From contig NC_081410.1 in NCBI RefSeq assembly GCF_030272615.1, positions 146,727,349-146,787,348 on the forward strand: DNA of 60,000 nt. Direction: 5' to 3'. The stretch comes from Cryptomeria japonica. Taxonomy: Eukaryota; Streptophyta; Pinopsida; Cupressales; Cupressaceae. Within the stretch, counting starts at the first letter, position 1; each line of letters starts with the position of its first letter. The translations under genes and the position numbers were made by a program. This document shows positions 57,966 through 60,000 of the stretch, piece after piece. The notes beneath the pieces were generated by a model. It did not search any database and had not been told where the DNA came from. It saw only the letters and a list, made by a program, of their open reading frames with translations.

Positions 57966-58560
57966 ATCTTCATTTGTAGTATCAGAACTCTATCCTTGTT
58001 CAAATCCAAGTCCACTGGAATCTCCATTCTGCCTTTATCTCTTCAATAACTCATCAAGCTATGCTGAACTAATCTTGAATTTTTATTTATACTCACTTGC
58101 AATAGTCAAATCATCTCTCATAATTATCTTTTGTCTCTCAAGCTCTTATTCATTACTTTGGGATTATACTAAATCAGTTCTAAACATATCATTCTCATGA
58201 ACCAACCTACCACATTCTTCAAAAAAAAAATTCAAAGATACAACAAGATTTTCTTCCTTTTTCTTCCGGTCCTCAATCTCTTTAGACATCCTCATAGTTA
58301 TAGCTTGCATTTCATTCCTCATAACCATGTTCTCCTGACTCAGCTTTAGACATCTCTCATTAAGTGCATCTTTCTTATCATTATCCTTATTCTGCAAAAG
58401 TTCCTTCCTCCTAGCCTGAACAGATGATAGCCTCTCCTGTAGGACAAGAATGAATTCTTGAGAAAAATTCAATTCATCTTGTAGCTTCTAGTTCTTCATC
58501 TTTTCCGCGTCATAATCTTCAAGTGCCACCTCAAGTTGCTTCTCCAAACTCATATCCATG
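57966..58560 (-). pseudogene. Element E gag: N-terminal coiled coil
   Basis: The 58164-58472 frame encodes a charged heptad-rich segment (RLSSVQARRKELLQNKDNDK, then LKLSQENMVMRNEMQAITMR). Coiled-coil spacers before the knuckle are common in plant copia gags. The true N-terminus and capsid core are not clear, because little space remains before the primer site. The gag may be shortened. Confidence 0.55.
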
Positions 58561-58610
58561 GATTCCGGATTCAGGATCTTCCTCAAGCTATTAAACTTCC
58601 TCCAAGGCAC

Positions 58611-58627
58611 AAGGCTCTGAGACCAAT
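58611..58627 (-). other. Primer-binding site of element E
   Basis: On the minus strand, ATTGGTCTCAGAGCC follows the LTR end (GGATTCCAACA). It is one base from the TGGTATCAGAGC type, complementary to initiator methionine tRNA, as used by many plant copia elements. Confidence 0.85.
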
Positions 58628-59161
58628 TGTTGGAATCCAAGAACACTGGGAGGGGGGGTGAATCAGTGTTCTACCAAAACTATCAATTTTAAATTTATTA
58701 AAACATGCATACAAAAACCAATATACCAGCACATATAGAATTGAAAGAAGTAAAACAACCAATAAGCCAATCAAATAAATGAATACCATAACAAAAAGAT
58801 TTATATGTGGAAAACCTCAAAGAGGAAAAACCATGGTGGGATTTGTGACCCACAATATCAATCCACTGGCCATATGAAGAGATATTACAAAATATAGGGG
58901 CCTACACTTGCAGGAAGGCTTACAGCCTAGAGCACACTGCTCAATCACAAAAGGAGCCTCATTGACTACATACAAATCTAGACTACAATCCGAAGAAATG
59001 ATTGAACTACTAAGATAGCATCTTCTATGCCTGAATACAGTTCTGATTAAGCTCTGTCTATACTGGTCTGAAACCCTAAACCCTTACCGGAATAACCCTT
59101 ACATAAATATACTCACATACATGATCTCTCTCATATGTTTCGCATATCCTTTGTTATTTCC
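58628..59161 (-). repeat. Element E 5' LTR, truncated
   Basis: It matches the 52981-53605 LTR from its element-sense end inward and stops at TTGTTATTTCC (59161), where unrelated sequence begins. The outer 150 bp or so of the LTR are missing, so no target duplication can be checked. Confidence 0.85.
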
Positions 59162-60000
59162 GGGTGAACTCACAATAATGGTTCCCACTTTTTTGCCACT
59201 TTTGACACTGAGATGAACAATTTTAAAATAATCTTCAACTTCCGACAACTATAACTTTTAAACTATTAAGAATTTGAAGATGATGTAAATTAGTGATTTG
59301 TAGAATTTTGTCTGTAGATTCTATATATATTTTTTTCAAATTTTTTTGAAGGATTTTTTAAAAAAATTTCCATCTCCCTTGAAAAGTAGTTTCTTACAAC
59401 AAACTACATTTTTTAAGAGTGATGTGTCTCCCGAAATGCATAACTTTTTTTCTATAAATGATAAAAAATAAATTCTTTTGAATTTTGGTTTGTAACATCA
59501 ATATCCAAGGCTTGCAGTTGGTTTGATAGTGATATGTTCAATATTTTTCATTTTATTAAGTTTTGAAGTCCGACTAGTCATAATTCAAACATAGGTTTAC
59601 GTTTGAAAACATAACTTATTCTATATATATAGAAATTCAATTTTATTTTTTTTGTTAGAAAGAAGACATCAATACCCAGGGCTTAGATATTTTTCAGAAT
59701 TTTTTTGAATTAGTTTCCTATTTTTCCCAATGCGTTGAACAGAGAAGTTCATGTTCAGTGAAAAACCTATATTTGGTAAAATTAAAAAAACAAGTTCATA
59801 ATAAACTCAATATGTAATAAAATTATATTCATTGGAAAGCTTGCTTCGAGGACTATAATACTACATTTTGGGTTGTCAAGATCATTCCATTTGAGCCTTC
59901 AACCAGAGGTTTCAAGGGTAAAAATCTGCAAAAAAATGTAGAAATCTTCAGAGAAGTGTTAATAAAGGGGTTCGAACGAAGGGGGGTTCGAGTGAACCCC
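59162..60000. other. AT-rich sequence to window end
   Basis: No gene is supported. It begins GGGTGAACTCACAATAATGG and ends with two GGGGTTCGA-type words, the last forming the near-palindrome GGGTTCGAGTGAACCC. It may be part of another repeat that extends beyond the window. Confidence 0.4.

Larger units (their letters stand above)
52981..59161 (-). mobile_element. Element E: minus-strand LTR element with gag and large extra ORF, no pol seen
   Basis: LTR copies bound it at 52981-53605 (3' side in element sense) and 58628-59161 (5' side, truncated). A primer-binding site (58611-58627) and polypurine tract (53606-53617) agree with minus orientation. The inside holds a coiled-coil plus multi-CCHC gag (57480-58560) and then a decayed protein of about 1,000 codons (53935-56890). 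I saw no protease, integrase or reverse transcriptase motif in the 5 kb interior. It is therefore probably a non-autonomous element of a copia-like family (initiator-Met tRNA primer, TGTTGG LTR start). Confidence 0.7.

Overview
This is plant nuclear DNA built almost entirely of decayed, nested LTR retrotransposons. No intact host gene, rRNA, tRNA or CRISPR array is visible. The very low gene density, AT-rich intergenic sequence, great age and nesting of the elements and the large LTRs (about 0.6 to 1.5 kb) suggest a very large plant genome. A gymnosperm, perhaps a conifer, is my best guess; this is inference, not proof.

Layout, left part (1-34.6 kb). The outermost layer is element C, an old Ty3/gypsy element on the + strand. 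Its gag lies at about 1290-2312 and 26271-27150, its protease at 27160-27640, its reverse transcriptase/RNase H at 28030-29370 and its integrase at 31826-34057. Element B (2313-26265) sits inside C's gag. It is a second gypsy-type element with gag and protease but no recognisable reverse transcriptase or integrase. Element A (2734-18823) sits inside B's 5' LTR. It is a Tat-lineage gypsy element with gag, protease, reverse transcriptase, two RNase H domains and integrase, plus an antisense plant mobile domain (PMD) gene between integrase and the 3' LTR. A separate LTR (D, 19245-20712) interrupts B's gag. A solo LTR related to A's (32511-33294, with a perfect 5-bp duplication) interrupts C's integrase directly after its catalytic glutamate. 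A 496-bp tandem duplication (26164-27154) spans the B/C boundary.

Layout, right part (34.6-60 kb). C appears to end in a polypurine tract and LTR start near 34575. After that come three remnants of large non-pol proteins that share an architecture: an N-terminal globular part, a charged disordered middle and a C-terminal coiled coil. They lie at 34990-36722 (+), 38854-42008 (-) and 53935-56890 (-). The last one lies inside element E (52981-59161, minus strand), which has LTRs, an initiator-Met-tRNA-type primer site and a gag with at least four CCHC knuckles, but no visible pol. Other remnants are an Athila-like 3' end at 49152-49180 and several LTR-like stretches. Long AT-rich spans hold nothing I can name.

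How it works together. All coding regions carry stops or frameshifts, so nothing here is likely to make a full protein. The most interesting signals are non-coding. Element A carries five copies of a compact RNA-like hairpin box (GGYG-AAAA-stem-loop-CRCC) with apparent covariation, a hairpin-rich 5' leader, dispersed arrays of a GCGTCTGTG-like word at both ends (antisense at the 3' end), and five consecutive palindromes conserved in three related LTRs.
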